Below are positions 1 through 10,622 of a stretch of 64,000 nucleotides of DNA, piece by piece; position 1 is the first letter of the stretch; every line of letters begins with the position of its first letter. The stretch comes from Photobacterium halotolerans DSM 18316. Lineage in GTDB: Bacteria; Pseudomonadota; Gammaproteobacteria; Enterobacterales; Vibrionaceae. The stretch is from positions 57,201 through 121,200 of the forward strand of contig NZ_KE384324.1 in assembly GCF_000425165.1 (NCBI RefSeq). Direction: 5' to 3'. A program made the translations under genes and the position numbers. Below the pieces are notes generated by a model. It was given only the letters and a program-made list of their open reading frames with translations. It had not been told where the DNA came from and made no database searches.

Positions 1-2
1 TT

Positions 3-79
<77 letters not shown>

Positions 80-131
80 TCCGAAAACACTGAAAAGCAA
101 ACTGAAACATTATTGCCTTTCGAGGCTGCGC

Positions 132-159
132 ATTATACGAGGAAAACAGGCGGATGCAA
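132..159 (-). promoter_or_regulatory. sigma70-type promoter of the fMet tRNA
   Basis: On the minus strand a perfect TATAAT (132-137) is followed by a GC-rich discriminator, GCGC, typical of stringently controlled stable-RNA promoters. A TTGCAT box (154-159) lies 16 bp upstream. The spacing to the tRNA start at 79 leaves a short 5' leader. This is a sequence match only. Confidence 0.7.
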
Positions 160-209
160 TAGTTCTGAGTAAAAATCTCCGCCGAATCGCTCAAGCGTTC
201 ATTAAAGCA

Positions 210-755
210 TCAAATTTTAAAGATCTGCTCACGATAGAAACGCAGCTCAGCAATAGATTCGCGAATATCATCCAGCGCCAGGTGACTGCCCTGCTTATGG
301 AAGTCATTCAGCAGCTCTGGCTTCCAGCGACGGGTCAGCTCTTTCAGTGTACTGACATCCAGATACCTGTAATGAAAGTATTGTTCTAATTCCGGCATGT
401 GCCTATAAAGAAAACGGCGATCCTGACCTATGCTGTTACCACAAATAGGCGATGCGCCCTTGGGCACCCATTGTTCGAGAAATGCAATGGTCTGACGCAC
501 CGCTTCCTGCTCATCAACCTGACTTTGCTGCACCCGGGCGACCAGGCCACTATTAGTGTGTGTATTGGTGCACCAGTCATCCATCTTGGCCAGTTCGGCT
601 TGGGGTTGATGAATGGCCAGCACCGGTCCCTCTGCCAGAATATTGAGCTGGGCATCGGTCACTATGGTCGCAATTTCAATGATTTTGTGTGTATCGGGAT
701 CCAGACCTGTCATTTCCAGATCGATCCAAATCAGGTTCTGATCGCTGATTGTCAT
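210..755 (-). CDS. orn: oligoribonuclease Orn
   Basis: 3'-5' exoribonuclease of the cytoplasm that degrades 2-5 nt RNAs, including pGpG from c-di-GMP breakdown, to mononucleotides. The 181-residue length is the family norm. DEDDh motifs are visible: DLEMTGLD near residue 13 (Exo I), a [11 protein letters not shown] segment near 108 (Exo II), and the C-terminal [10 protein letters not shown] (Exo III). It is divergent from rsgA with 80 bp between starts, the same orn/rsgA pairing seen across gammaproteobacteria. No terminator is seen between it and the tRNA downstream. Confidence 0.96.
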   Translation of the reverse strand: MTISDQNLIWIDLEMTGLDPDTHKIIEIATIVTDAQLNILAEGPVLAIHQPQAELAKMDDWCTNTHTNSGLVARVQQSQVDEQEAVRQTIAFLEQWVPKGASPICGNSIGQDRRFLYRHMPELEQYFHYRYLDVSTLKELTRRWKPELLNDFHKQGSHLALDDIRESIAELRFYREQIFKI

Positions 756-835
756 TGGAATTTGCCTATTTGATGACTAAAGCATGTATCATACTTAGCC
801 TGAAATGAAAGCCAACCAAACAGAACGATATTCTT

Positions 836-1888
836 GTGGCAAAAAAGAAAAAGTTAACTAAAGGTCAGAGCCGGCGTGTCCGCTCTAACCAAAATAAGCG
901 CCTGACTAAAGGCATGGAAGATATCCAATGGGATGAAACCCTGCTGGAGAATGCCCGTGAAGGCTTGGTGATCACCCGATTCGGCCAGCATGCCGATATT
1001 GAAGATCCGGAAACTGGCACCATCCACCGCTGTAACCTGCGCCGCAGTATTCAGAGCCTGGTATCCGGAGATCGCGTTGTCTGGCGCCCCGGTGTTGAAA
1101 CCCTGCAGGGCATTGCCGGTGTGGTCGAAGCGGTCCATGAGCGGACGTCGGTGCTGACCCGCCCGGATTACTACGATGGGGTTAAGCCGGTGGCGGCGAA
1201 TGTGAACCGCATCATCATTGTCTCTTCCGTGCTGCCTGAGCTGTCGCTGAACATTATCGACCGTTATCTGGTGGCTGCTGAAACCGTTGGCATCGAGCCG
1301 CTGATTGTGCTGAACAAAGTCGATTTGCTCGATGACGACACCCGTCAGCAGGTCGAGCGCACCTTGTCGCTGTATAAAACCATCGGCTATGAAGTGCGTT
1401 ACGTCAGTACCATGACAGGGGAAGGGTTAGCGGCACTGAAAGCGGATCTGAAAGATCACGTCAACATCTTTGCCGGTCAATCCGGGGTGGGGAAATCCAG
1501 CCTGGTCAATGCCCTGATGCCGGAAGTGGATGCAGAGATCGGCGATGTGTCGGAGAACTCGGGACTGGGCCAGCACACCACCACAGCAGCACGTCTGTAC
1601 CACTTTGCTGAAGGCGGGGATCTGATAGATTCACCCGGGGTTCGGGAGTTCGGACTGTGGCATCTGGAACCGGAGCAAGTGACTAACGCTTTTGTCGAGT
1701 TCCGCCGTTACCTGGGCGGCTGTAAGTTCCGCGACTGTAAACACAAAGACGATCCGGGCTGCCTGCTGCGGCAAGCACTTGACGAGGGAAAAATCAGCCA
1801 GGCACGTTTCGACAGTTACCACAAGATCATTGAAAGCATGTCGGAAAACGTGGCTAACCGTCAGTTTTCCCGAAATAAGCAAAATTAA
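836..1888 (+). CDS. rsgA: ribosome small subunit biogenesis GTPase RsgA
   Basis: Circularly permuted GTPase that binds the 30S subunit late in assembly and helps release RbfA. The start is GTG, giving a basic N terminus (MAKKKKL) typical of RsgA. An OB-fold region is followed by the permuted G motifs: NKVD (G4), then GQSGVGKSS (G1, about residue 214), then DSPG (G3). The C-terminal zinc-binding knuckle is intact ([10 protein letters not shown]...GC). Length 350 is normal. It is followed after 150 bp by psd, as in other enterobacteria and vibrios. Confidence 0.96.
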   Translation: MAKKKKLTKGQSRRVRSNQNKRLTKGMEDIQWDETLLENAREGLVITRFGQHADIEDPETGTIHRCNLRRSIQSLVSGDRVVWRPGVETLQGIAGVVEAVHERTSVLTRPDYYDGVKPVAANVNRIIIVSSVLPELSLNIIDRYLVAAETVGIEPLIVLNKVDLLDDDTRQQVERTLSLYKTIGYEVRYVSTMTGEGLAALKADLKDHVNIFAGQSGVGKSSLVNALMPEVDAEIGDVSENSGLGQHTTTAARLYHFAEGGDLIDSPGVREFGLWHLEPEQVTNAFVEFRRYLGGCKFRDCKHKDDPGCLLRQALDEGKISQARFDSYHKIIESMSENVANRQFSRNKQN

Positions 1889-2040
1889 GCGGCCCTGCGT
1901 CATCAACTGCGAGCTGGCTCCCTCTTCGCGTGCGCTCACCTGACTTCATATCGGAAATCAGGTAGAATCCGCGGCCCGGGTCAGCGCTACTGATGGCGAA
2001 GAACCAAGTTATTGATTTATAGAACAATCGGAATCTTATT

Positions 2041-2943
2041 GTGAGCGATAATCTGAAAATTGGCCTGCAATACTGCGCGCCCAAACATGCCCTGACCCGT
2101 CTGGCCGGCAAACTTGCCGACCTGAAAGGTGGCTTTGTCACCACGGCGGTGATCCGTTGGTTTATCAACCGCTATAAAGTGGATATGGCAGAAGCCCGTC
2201 ACGAAGATCCGGCGTCTTACGCTACTTTCAACGATTTCTTCGTGCGCGAACTCAAAGACGATGCCCGCCCGCTGAACGACGAGGCAGAGGTCTTCTGTCA
2301 CCCGGCAGATGCCTGTGTCAGTCAGCTGGGTGCGATTGAAAAAGGCCAGTTGATTCAGGCCAAGGGCCATTACTACGAAGCGGTTGAACTGCTGGGCGGC
2401 GATCAGGCGCTGGCAGAGGAATTTGCTGACGGGAGTTTTGCCACTCTGTATCTGTCTCCGCGAGATTATCACCGCGTACACATGCCATGTGACGGCACCC
2501 TGCGCCAGATGATCTATGTGCCGGGCGATCTGTTTTCGGTCAACCCGCTGACCGCTGAAAATGTGCCAAACCTGTTTGCCCGTAATGAGCGCGTGGTCTG
2601 TATCTTTGATACGGAATTCGGCCCGGTTGCTCAGGTACTGGTGGGGGCCACCATTGTTGGCAGTATTGAAACCGTATGGTCTGGCACCATTACACCGCCG
2701 CGCGGCCCTGTTGTCCGCCGCTGGGATTACCCGGCCGACGGCGAGCAGGCCGTCACCCTGAAAAAAGGCCAGGAAATGGGCCGTTTCAAACTGGGGTCAA
2801 CCGTCATCAACCTGTTCCCGAAAGAGATGGTGACCTTTGCCGACAACCTGGCACCGAATGTCACCACCCGTATGGGTGAGGCCTACGCCCGTCTGACTGC
2901 ACAGTCAGTGGCAGCGCCGATGACAGACAACAGCGACGCTTAA
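2041..2943 (+). CDS. psd: phosphatidylserine decarboxylase proenzyme
   Basis: Inner-membrane pyruvoyl enzyme that converts phosphatidylserine to phosphatidylethanolamine, the last step for the main phospholipid. The LGST self-cleavage motif is at residues 251-254, so the alpha chain would start at the pyruvoyl group derived from Ser253. The [11 protein letters not shown] block near residue 140 carries the conserved histidines. A GTG start at 2041 gives the expected N terminus ([11 protein letters not shown]). The 300-residue length is that of type I Psd. A strong terminator follows. Confidence 0.96.
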   Translation: MSDNLKIGLQYCAPKHALTRLAGKLADLKGGFVTTAVIRWFINRYKVDMAEARHEDPASYATFNDFFVRELKDDARPLNDEAEVFCHPADACVSQLGAIEKGQLIQAKGHYYEAVELLGGDQALAEEFADGSFATLYLSPRDYHRVHMPCDGTLRQMIYVPGDLFSVNPLTAENVPNLFARNERVVCIFDTEFGPVAQVLVGATIVGSIETVWSGTITPPRGPVVRRWDYPADGEQAVTLKKGQEMGRFKLGSTVINLFPKEMVTFADNLAPNVTTRMGEAYARLTAQSVAAPMTDNSDA

Positions 2944-2970
2944 CAGCAACGATTTCGCTGATGGCAAAGA

Positions 2971-2994
2971 AAGGGACGGGTTCGTCCCTTTTTT
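2971..2994 (+). terminator. terminator of psd
   Basis: Arms AAGGGACG (2971-2978) and CGTCCCTT (2983-2990) form a hairpin closed by a four-base loop and run straight into a T tract. Confidence 0.85.
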
Positions 2995-3080
2995 GATGCG
3001 GTATTTTGATCTCACCCATCATATGCATCTCATTGATAGTGCTATGCTGTCCGTGCCCTTTTTTCGACAGAGCGCCGGAC

Positions 3081-4502
3081 ATGCGGGAAATATCACTATC
3101 GCTGCTACTGAAATTACTGATTGCCTTCGGTCTGCCCTTTGCCCTGCTGCAGGTCCCGACGCCCTCGCTGCCGCTGGGTGAACTGACGCTGGTGCAGCAC
3201 AGGTTACTGGCCATTTTCGTGATGGCCGCATTGCTCTGGGTATTAGAGCCGGTGCCTGTCTATGCGACGTCCCTGCTGATCATAGTGCTGCAACTTGTCA
3301 TGCTCTCCGATCAGAGCCTGCTGTTTTTCCGTCAGCCGGCAGACACCACCCCTCTGGGCGATTTCATTGCCTATACCGATATTTTCCACGCCTTTGCTTC
3401 ACCGATCATCATGCTGTTTCTCGGTGGCTTTGCCCTGGCGATTGCCGCTGCCAAGTACCGGCTGGACACCAATCTGGCGCGGGTACTGTTACAGCCCTTT
3501 GGCTCACAGCCACGCTATATCATGCTGGGGCTGATGCTGATCACTGCGGTCTTCTCCATGTTCATGTCCAATACTGCTACCACTGTCATGATGCTGGCGC
3601 TGCTGGTCCCTGTCCTGGCAGCGGTTCCCAGAGATGACAGCAGCATCAAAGCACTGGTACTGGCGATACCGGTTGCCGCCAACACAGGCGGTATTGCCAC
3701 CCCAATCGGCACGCCGCCCAATGCCATTGCCTTACAGTACCTGAGCGATGAGCACAGCATCAGTTTTCTCGGCTGGATGGCGTTTGGCCTGCCGTTTGTG
3801 ATTGTGCAGCTTACGCTGGCCTGGTGGCTGCTGCAGCGACTTTTTCCTACCCGGCATCATACGCTGGATTTACGGCTTGAAGGGCAGTTTCAGCGCTGCT
3901 GGCAGGCCTGGGTGGTCTACCTGACGTTCGGACTGACCATTGTGCTCTGGCTGACAACGGCCTGGCACGGAATGAATGCCTATGTCGTTGCCCTGATCCC
4001 CCTGACAGTGTTCGCGCTGACAGGCATTATCGGCAAAGAAGAGCTGAAACTCTTTAACTGGGATGTGCTGTGGCTGGTGGCCGGCGGGATAGCCATTGGC
4101 ATGGCACTTGATCAAACCGGGCTGGCCGGACAGCTGGCCCACGCGATTGACTATGCCAGCCTGCCGACCCTGCTGATTCTGATCCTGCTCTCGGTTTTGT
4201 GCTGGCTGATGGCCAATTTTATGTCCAACACGGCGACCGCCAACCTGCTGATGCCCATCGGGGCCGCGATTGCCACTTCGGTCCCCGCGCTGGCCGGGGC
4301 GGGAGGACTGACTGCCATGCTGATCATGCTGGCCTTCTCTGCCTCGCTAGGCATGGTGCTTCCCGTTTCAACTCCGCCCAATTCACTGGCCTACTCCACA
4401 GGCCTGATTGATAGTCGCGACATGATGAAAGTAGGGCTACTGGTCGGTCTCAGCGGTCTGTCGGTGCTGTATCTGGCAGCATTAGTGGCTTTATCAATGT
4501 AA
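3081..4502 (+). CDS. SLC13/DASS-family anion:sodium symporter
   Basis: Inner-membrane transporter of the divalent anion:Na+ symporter family, whose usual substrates are di- and tricarboxylates or sulfate. The two family-diagnostic Ser-Asn-Thr hairpin motifs are present: MSNTATT near residue 160 and MSNTATA near 380. They sit in a protein with many hydrophobic segments. An in-frame start exists at 3006, but its extra 25 residues are unlike the family, so the ATG at 3081 (MREISLSLLL) is preferred; its ribosome site is weak. The substrate cannot be read from sequence. It stands alone between terminators. Confidence 0.85.
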   Translation: MREISLSLLLKLLIAFGLPFALLQVPTPSLPLGELTLVQHRLLAIFVMAALLWVLEPVPVYATSLLIIVLQLVMLSDQSLLFFRQPADTTPLGDFIAYTDIFHAFASPIIMLFLGGFALAIAAAKYRLDTNLARVLLQPFGSQPRYIMLGLMLITAVFSMFMSNTATTVMMLALLVPVLAAVPRDDSSIKALVLAIPVAANTGGIATPIGTPPNAIALQYLSDEHSISFLGWMAFGLPFVIVQLTLAWWLLQRLFPTRHHTLDLRLEGQFQRCWQAWVVYLTFGLTIVLWLTTAWHGMNAYVVALIPLTVFALTGIIGKEELKLFNWDVLWLVAGGIAIGMALDQTGLAGQLAHAIDYASLPTLLILILLSVLCWLMANFMSNTATANLLMPIGAAIATSVPALAGAGGLTAMLIMLAFSASLGMVLPVSTPPNSLAYSTGLIDSRDMMKVGLLVGLSGLSVLYLAALVALSM

Positions 4503-4676
4503 TCTTCTCTGTTGGGAGCAGAATTTTGGCACCATGATCACATCCTAACAATGGACTGCGCAATTAGACATTAAGCAAACATAAGATTCGCTGATAATTC
4601 CGAGTGACTCACTATTTACTTCTGCCCACGCTTTTAACAGCAAAAGAAGGTCAGGGAACGAACTCGGGATTGCAGT

Positions 4677-6560
4677 ATGAAATTCACGATAAAAATGAAA
4701 ATCCAGGTGGCCATTGCGGCCATCATAGCCGCCGTCAGTGCTATCCAGGCCGGCATTTCTGTCACCCAGCTTCGCACCGAAACCACCAACGAAGTCAATG
4801 CCCAGATGCGTGCCGCCGGCGGAGCCACCAGCGATTACATTGCCGACTGGCTGGGTGCCCGCCGCGATATGCTCTTAGCCAACCTGCCGCTGATTGCAGC
4901 CGATAACAATAGCGACAGAGAGCTGCTGCTGACCAAACGCGCCGGGGACTTTCTGTCTGTCTATGCAGGTTTCAGCGACGGCAGCATTGCCTATGGCGAT
5001 AAAACGGAAGACTGGCCCGCTGACTATGATCCCCGTACCCGCCCCTGGTATCAGGACGCGAGCAAGTCCAGCCAGCTGATTCTGACCGAACCCTATCAGG
5101 ACTTTGATGGCAGCCTGGTGGTCAGCTTTGCCCGTTCATTCAGCGGCGAACGTCGCGGTGTACTGGCCGCAGACCTTACCGTCACCCACATTATCGACAA
5201 AATTCTCAGCCTGACGCTGGACAACGCAGGCAGCGCTTTTCTGATTGACGGCAACAATACGCTGATCGCTTATCAGGATACTTCGCTGAGCCGTAAGCCA
5301 TTAACCCAATTAGATAATGATCTCTCCGCAAGCTTTATCCGCAAGGTTACCGGCAGCCAGCAGGTCGCAGAGTTCCATTTTGATCAGGACGGGAAAGACA
5401 AACTGATCTTTGTTTCGCCGATTGCCGGTACCGACTGGTCGGTGGGTATCATACAGGATAAAGATCTGGCGTATGCGGCCATAGGGAAAACCCTGTCTTT
5501 TACCCTGATGGCCTCTGTGCTCTTGTATCTTGTCATTGCCCTGCTGGCCGGCTGGATCATTAACAGCCTGCTGCGCCCGCTCAGTGAGCTTAATCGCTCG
5601 GTGCATGCGCTGACCCAGGGCAACGGCGATCTGACCCAGCGCATTGCCATCCAGCGCATGGATGAAGTCGGCGAGCTGGCCGAAAACATGAACCTGTTCC
5701 TCAGCCAGCTGCAACAGATGATCAAAGGCATAGTGTCCCGCTCGCACACCCTGGGCGAACAGGCCGAGCAGTCGTTCCATCAGGCCCGTCAGGCCTCAGA
5801 GCAGGTGAACGGTCAGCAGAACGAAATCAACCAGATTGCCACTGCCATACACCAGATGTCGGCCACAGCTGCCGAAGTAGCGAGCCATGCCGAGCTGACC
5901 GCGTCTGCAGCCCAGTCTTCCACCAGTGCGTGCGATCAGGGTCAGACGGTGATCAGCCAAAATCGCGAAGCCATAGTGTCGCTGGCCAACCAGGTCCAGG
6001 ATGCCGCCACTGTGATCCAGACACTGGAAGCCAATGCACAGGACATCAACCACATTCTGGCCACCATTCAGGGCATTGCCGAGCAAACCAACTTGCTGGC
6101 GCTCAATGCCGCGATTGAAGCCGCCCGGGCCGGTGAGCAGGGGCGCGGGTTTGCCGTGGTGGCCGATGAAGTGCGCGTGCTGAGCCAGCGCACTCATGAT
6201 TCAACGGAAGAGATCCGGGCTATGATTGACACGCTGCAAAGCAATACCCGCCAGGCCGTCGACAGCATGGGGGCCAGCACAGAGCTGGCCGGGCAAAGTG
6301 TGGATTATGCCCAGGCCGCCAGTGACAGCCTGAGCCAGATCACCCGCTCCATCGCAGAGATTTCGGATATGGCCACCCAAATTGCCAGCGCGGCAGAGGA
6401 GCAGCGGGCGGTGAGTGAAGATATCAGCCGCAACACCCAGGCGATCCGCGATGTCTCTGATCATCTGGCCACCCGGACGCAGGAGGTCAGCCATAGCGCC
6501 CAGAGCATGAATCAGGCCGCCAAAGCGATGCGCGACGACACCTCACGCTTTAAGATTTAA
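4677..6560 (+). CDS. methyl-accepting chemotaxis protein with dCACHE sensor
   Basis: Transmembrane chemoreceptor signalling to CheA/CheW. A TM helix lies near residues 8-30, then a periplasmic double-CACHE domain with the ligand-pocket signature RPWYQ (about residue 122), a second TM helix near 280-300, HAMP, and a long cytoplasmic coiled coil. The trimer-contact tip [18 protein letters not shown] is intact near residue 465. The dCACHE pocket suggests amino acids or other small carboxylates as ligand (inference). No CheR-tethering pentapeptide ends the protein (C terminus RFKI). Length 627 is normal. It is monocistronic. Confidence 0.92.
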   Translation: MKFTIKMKIQVAIAAIIAAVSAIQAGISVTQLRTETTNEVNAQMRAAGGATSDYIADWLGARRDMLLANLPLIAADNNSDRELLLTKRAGDFLSVYAGFSDGSIAYGDKTEDWPADYDPRTRPWYQDASKSSQLILTEPYQDFDGSLVVSFARSFSGERRGVLAADLTVTHIIDKILSLTLDNAGSAFLIDGNNTLIAYQDTSLSRKPLTQLDNDLSASFIRKVTGSQQVAEFHFDQDGKDKLIFVSPIAGTDWSVGIIQDKDLAYAAIGKTLSFTLMASVLLYLVIALLAGWIINSLLRPLSELNRSVHALTQGNGDLTQRIAIQRMDEVGELAENMNLFLSQLQQMIKGIVSRSHTLGEQAEQSFHQARQASEQVNGQQNEINQIATAIHQMSATAAEVASHAELTASAAQSSTSACDQGQTVISQNREAIVSLANQVQDAATVIQTLEANAQDINHILATIQGIAEQTNLLALNAAIEAARAGEQGRGFAVVADEVRVLSQRTHDSTEEIRAMIDTLQSNTRQAVDSMGASTELAGQSVDYAQAASDSLSQITRSIAEISDMATQIASAAEEQRAVSEDISRNTQAIRDVSDHLATRTQEVSHSAQSMNQAAKAMRDDTSRFKI

Positions 6561-6576
6561 TCCCAGCGACACCAAC

Positions 6577-6613
6577 CACGGTCAGCCCGGTCCGGCTGGC
6601 CGTGTTCGTTTTT
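6577..6613 (+). terminator. terminator of the dCACHE chemoreceptor gene
   Basis: A long hairpin with outer arms CACGG (6577-6581) and CCGTG (6600-6604) and inner arms CAGCC/GGCTG is followed by TTCGTTTTT. Confidence 0.8.
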
Positions 6614-6712
6614 GCCATCATCCGCCGATACCATTTTCCGCCGCTTTGCTGCATGATATGCGACCACTCAGCATAACAAACTGCCGCGCAGTGTTTTCGA
6701 ATAAGGATATCC

Positions 6713-7600
6713 ATGGGTTACGAATGGCTGGCGCTGGCCGCCGCTTTGTTGTGGGCCATCAGCAGTTTAATCTCCGTCACACCTTCGCGTCATCTCGGCG
6801 CCTTTGCCTACAGCCGCTGGCGCATGGCCTGTGTCACTGTGATGCTGTCCGCCATGGCGCTCATTAATGGTGGCTGGGCCAGTATGACACTGGATCTGGC
6901 TCTGGTGATGGCACTGTCAGGACTGATTGGTATTTTTATCGGTGATACCGCGCTGTTTGCCTGCTTCAACCGGATTGGCCCGCGCCGTGGCGGCCTGTTG
7001 TTCTCCTGCCATGCCGTCTTCTCGGCACTGCTCGGCATCTGGTTGTTTGATGAGACCTTACTGGGCTGGAAACTGGTCGGGGCGCTGCTGGTGTTTGCCG
7101 GTGTGGTGACGGCCATTCTGTTCGGCCAGAAAAGCCAGAAGCATCAGATAGAAGCTATCACCGGCAGCTTAGCTATCGCGGTGGTGCTGGGTTTGACGGC
7201 GGCACTGTGTCAGTCACTGGGCGCGATTATCGCTAAACCCGCAATGCAGACCACGCTGGATCCGGTGGCTGCTTCGGCGATGCGCATGGCAACGGCATTG
7301 GCTGCCCACTGTGTGCTGCGCCTCAGCGGTGCCAGCATGGCCAAACCCCTGCAACCGATCAACCTGCCGATCCTAGGTATGGTGGCGCTGAATGGTTTTC
7401 TGGCCATGGCCGTCGGGATGACGCTGATTCTGTTTGCCCTGCAGCACGGCGATGTGGGTATGGTGGCGCTGTTATCTTCCACCACCCCGATCATGATTTT
7501 GCCGCTGCTGTGGATCTACACCCGGCACAAGCCGCCGGGCACCGCCTGGCTGGGCGCACTGCTGGCGGTGATCGGCACCGGCTTGATACTCAGTCTCTGA
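6713..7600 (+). CDS. EamA/DMT-family transporter
   Basis: Drug/metabolite-type inner-membrane transporter of 295 residues with ten predicted hydrophobic helices in two EamA repeats, each about 140 residues. The second repeat starts after a polar loop at about residue 140 (GQKSQKHQIE). Such proteins often export amino acids or metabolites; the substrate is unknown here. The start MGYEWLALAAALLWA is the usual repeat-1 opening. It converges with epmA, with only 25 bp between stops. Confidence 0.85.
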   Translation: MGYEWLALAAALLWAISSLISVTPSRHLGAFAYSRWRMACVTVMLSAMALINGGWASMTLDLALVMALSGLIGIFIGDTALFACFNRIGPRRGGLLFSCHAVFSALLGIWLFDETLLGWKLVGALLVFAGVVTAILFGQKSQKHQIEAITGSLAIAVVLGLTAALCQSLGAIIAKPAMQTTLDPVAASAMRMATALAAHCVLRLSGASMAKPLQPINLPILGMVALNGFLAMAVGMTLILFALQHGDVGMVALLSSTTPIMILPLLWIYTRHKPPGTAWLGALLAVIGTGLILSL

Positions 7601-7625
7601 GCCGGCAGGCGCTCAGCATATGTTA

Positions 7626-8597
7626 TCAGGCGATAGTGACCGGAAAGGCGGTCACTGCCGCGATGTGCGCCTGTCCCAGTGCCAGCATCACCAGGCGATC
7701 AATCCCCAGCGCCACGCCGGCACAATCGGGAAAACCGGCCTTCAGTGCGGCAACCAGATGCTGATCGATCGGCTGCGCCGGCAGACCCATTGCCAGCCGC
7801 TTGGCGTTATCGGCTTCAAAACGGGCTAACTGCTCATCGCCGTCTGCCAGTTCGTGAAAACCGTTGGCCAGCTCAATGCCTTTAAAGTACACCTCAAAGC
7901 GCTCAGCAACACGGTTATCAGACGGGCTGATCCGCGCCAGTGCCGCTTGCGAGGCCGGAAAATCATACACAAAAGCCGGCACCTGCTGGCCGATCACCGG
8001 CTCCACGCCCATGCTGAACATCAGTTGCAGCAGGGTATCGCGATCGCTTTCATTGGCCGCCACCTCGCCGAGGTTCAGCACCAGAGCCGCACGTTTGAGC
8101 TCGTCCATTGAGGCGGTCAGCGGACAGACATTCAGCACCTGTAAAAAAGCCTGCTGATAGCTCATGCGCTCGGCAGCAGTACAGTGCAGCACAAGTTGCA
8201 GCAGGGCATCCATTTCATCCATCAGCGCATGGTGGTCAAACCCGGGGCGGTACCACTCCAGCATAGTAAATTCCGGGTTATGGTAGCGGCCGGATTCTTC
8301 GTTACGAAAAGCCTTGCAGATTTGGTAAATAGGCCCGCTGCCTGCCGATAACAATCGCTTCATGTGAAATTCAGGGCTGGTCATCAGATAGAGCGTCTGA
8401 CCATGGGCAAAACCGGGACCGACAAATTGAGTCTGAAAGGTATGCAGGTGAATGTCGGTGACTGTGGCCTGGCTCATGGCCGGGGTATCCACTTCCATTA
8501 CACCGCGATGTGCGAAAAATTCACGCACAGACGCCAGAATTGCGGCCCGCTGGCGCAGGTTCGCCAGATCAGCCGTGGGTTGCCATTGCATTGTCAT
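7626..8597 (-). CDS. epmA: EF-P beta-lysylation protein EpmA (PoxA/GenX)
   Basis: Lysyl-tRNA synthetase-like enzyme that activates (R)-beta-lysine and ligates it to Lys34 of EF-P. Class II synthetase motifs are seen: the motif 2 region [23 protein letters not shown] and the motif 3 block [12 protein letters not shown]. It lacks the N-terminal anticodon-binding domain of LysS, as expected. The frame is open to 8690, but family alignment fits the ATG at 8597 (MTMQWQP), giving 323 residues. No clear Shine-Dalgarno precedes it; a six-codon ORF ends on this start (see findings). Its partners efp and epmB are next door. Confidence 0.94.
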   Translation of the reverse strand: MTMQWQPTADLANLRQRAAILASVREFFAHRGVMEVDTPAMSQATVTDIHLHTFQTQFVGPGFAHGQTLYLMTSPEFHMKRLLSAGSGPIYQICKAFRNEESGRYHNPEFTMLEWYRPGFDHHALMDEMDALLQLVLHCTAAERMSYQQAFLQVLNVCPLTASMDELKRAALVLNLGEVAANESDRDTLLQLMFSMGVEPVIGQQVPAFVYDFPASQAALARISPSDNRVAERFEVYFKGIELANGFHELADGDEQLARFEADNAKRLAMGLPAQPIDQHLVAALKAGFPDCAGVALGIDRLVMLALGQAHIAAVTAFPVTIA

Positions 8598-8660
8598 AGG
8601 AGAGTCTTTTTCATCTGAGTCGAAAGTGGTGAAGACAAAACCGGGCATGAAAACAACAAA

Positions 8661-8677
8661 GGCCGCATAATGCGGCC
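8661..8677 (-). terminator. terminator of efp
   Basis: The palindrome GGCCGCATAATGCGGCC lies just past the efp stop. On the minus strand it is followed by TTTGTTGTTTT, so it should end efp transcripts before epmA. Confidence 0.8.
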
Positions 8678-8699
8678 CTTGTCTGCTCACACGAAGAAA

Positions 8700-9266
8700 T
8701 TACTTCACGCGGCTGACGTATTCCGCAGAGCGGGTGTCAACTTTGAGCACTTCACCGATTTGAATGAACAGCGGCACACGAACCACAGCACCGGTAGACA
8801 GCGTCGCAGGTTTACCGCCTGTACCCTGAGTATCGCCTTTCAGGCCCGGATCTGTCTCAACCACTTCCAGTTCCACAAAGTTAGGTGGCGTGACGGCAAT
8901 CGGGTTGCCGTTCCACAGTGTCAGCGTACAGGTGTTGTTTTCTACCAGCCATTTCGCATTATCGCCCACTGCCTTCACATCAGCAGCAATTTGCTCAAAG
9001 GTTTCATTGTTCATGAAGTGATAGAATTCACCGTCGTTGTACAGGTAATCCAGTTCAATATCGACAACGTCTGCAGCTTCTACAGAATCACCCGATTTGA
9101 AGGTTTTCTCCAGTACCTTGCCAGACAGCAATTTGCGGATTTTGACCCGGTTAAACGCCTGGCCTTTACCTGGCTTCACAAATTCGTTTTCGATAATGAC
9201 ACAGGGTTCATTATCGAGCATAATTTTCATTCCGCCGCGGAATTCATTAGTGCTGAAAGACGCCAT
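8700..9266 (-). CDS. efp: elongation factor P
   Basis: Translation factor that enters the ribosomal E site and relieves stalling at polyproline stretches. It is 188 residues with the KOW-like N domain and two OB domains. Lys34 in the loop PGKGQAF is the site modified by EpmA/EpmB, so this is the beta-lysylated type rather than the rhamnosylated Arg32 type. It starts 33 bp from the divergent epmB and is followed by its own terminator. C terminus SAEYVSRVK is normal. Confidence 0.97.
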   Translation of the reverse strand: MASFSTNEFRGGMKIMLDNEPCVIIENEFVKPGKGQAFNRVKIRKLLSGKVLEKTFKSGDSVEAADVVDIELDYLYNDGEFYHFMNNETFEQIAADVKAVGDNAKWLVENNTCTLTLWNGNPIAVTPPNFVELEVVETDPGLKGDTQGTGGKPATLSTGAVVRVPLFIQIGEVLKVDTRSAEYVSRVK

Positions 9267-9299
9267 TTTTTTCCTCTTAACATCTTCGAGTTATTTTTC

Positions 9300-10322
9300 A
9301 TGCCGCACATCATAACCCGAAACGTCGCGACTGTTGAGCAAAACTGGCTCGAACAATTAGCCGATGCGATCTCGGATCCGCTTGAACTGCTTCACCGGCT
9401 GGATATCGACCCTGCCCCCTGGCAAAACGGGCTGGCAGCCAGAAAGCTGTTTGCGCAGCGTGTGCCAAGAAGCTTCGTTGACAGAATGGAAACGGGCAAC
9501 CCGCAGGATCCCTTATTGCGCCAGGTTTTACCGCTGGCCGAAGAGTTTGAGGTCCACGAGGGCTTTTCGCACGATCCGCTGGAGGAGCAGAACAATACCC
9601 TGCCCGGCCTGCTGCACAAATACCGCAACCGGGTGCTGCTGATCGTCAAAGGCGGTTGCGCCATTAACTGCCGCTACTGTTTCCGCCGCCATTTTCCCTA
9701 TCAGGACAATCCGGGCAGCAAGCGCCAGTGGCAACAGGCGCTGGATTACATTGCCGCTCACCCTGAGCTGAATGAAGTGATTCTGTCGGGCGGTGATCCG
9801 CTGATGGCCAAAGACAATGAACTGCGCTGGTTAGTGGAAGGCATTGCCGCCATCGGACATATCAAGCGGCTGCGGATCCATACCCGTCTGCCTGTGGTGA
9901 TCCCGGCCCGGATAACACCCGAACTGCGCCTGTTACTGCAGCAAACCCGGCTCCAGGTCGTTCTGGTCACCCATATCAACCACGGCAACGAAATTAACCA
10001 CGAGCTGAGAGCGGCACTGATACCGCTGCGCGACGCCGGCGTCACTTTGCTCAATCAGGGCGTGTTACTGCGGGGAGTCAACGACTCGGTTGACGCCCTG
10101 GTCAGCCTGAGCGAAGCCCTGTTCGATGCCGGGATCCTGCCTTATTACCTGCATGTGCTGGATAAGGTACAGGGCGCCGCCCATTTCATGGTGAGCGATG
10201 ACGAAGCCCGCGAGTTGATGGCTGGCCTGATAGCAAAAGTGTCCGGGTATTTAGTGCCCAAACTGACCCGAGAAATTGGCGGACGAGCCAGCAAAACCCC
10301 GCTGGATCTGCATTTGGAATAA
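9300..10322 (+). CDS. epmB: lysine 2,3-aminomutase EpmB
   Basis: Radical-SAM, PLP-dependent aminomutase that makes (R)-beta-lysine for EF-P modification. The iron-sulfur motif CAINCRYC (CxxxCxxC) is near residue 120, followed by FRRHFPY. The PLP lysine is probably in the C-terminal segment VPKLTREIGG. The frame extends upstream to 8670, but that part is antisense to efp and is not protein; the ATG at 9300 (MPHIITRN) gives the normal 340 residues. Divergent from efp. Confidence 0.95.
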   Translation: MPHIITRNVATVEQNWLEQLADAISDPLELLHRLDIDPAPWQNGLAARKLFAQRVPRSFVDRMETGNPQDPLLRQVLPLAEEFEVHEGFSHDPLEEQNNTLPGLLHKYRNRVLLIVKGGCAINCRYCFRRHFPYQDNPGSKRQWQQALDYIAAHPELNEVILSGGDPLMAKDNELRWLVEGIAAIGHIKRLRIHTRLPVVIPARITPELRLLLQQTRLQVVLVTHINHGNEINHELRAALIPLRDAGVTLLNQGVLLRGVNDSVDALVSLSEALFDAGILPYYLHVLDKVQGAAHFMVSDDEARELMAGLIAKVSGYLVPKLTREIGGRASKTPLDLHLE

Positions 10323-10622
10323 CGCCCGATACCGCCTTCGGATGTGGTGCTATCCGGCTCCCCGTTCAGTTTTCACCTATGATGACCCACAAGTCCCTGC
10401 TTAGCCAGGGACAATCCCGCCAAAAAAAGTACAACCTTTTATTCACATTACGATCAATAGAACATACAACTGAAAAATATTAATCATACAAAATAAATAC
10501 AAATAAAATTAATCACTTATTAGCATTTGAAAGTGTTAATAATGTCATTAGACTGGCCGCCGAATACTCTCGTATTGCATATTTTTGTGATTCATATCAC
10601 TCACTAGCATTCGGAAAACGTC
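10323..10622. other. AT-rich promoter region before the chemoreceptor-racemase pair
   Basis: About 300 bp without a gene. The part from 10440 to 10540 is strongly AT-rich and probably holds the promoter of the downstream operon. No terminator with a clear T tract and no operator could be assigned. Confidence 0.5.

Noticed and set aside
8670..9299. In-frame 5' extension giving a 550-residue epmB product
   Set aside because: The extra 210 codons are antisense to the whole efp gene and unlike any aminomutase; the family start is at 9300.
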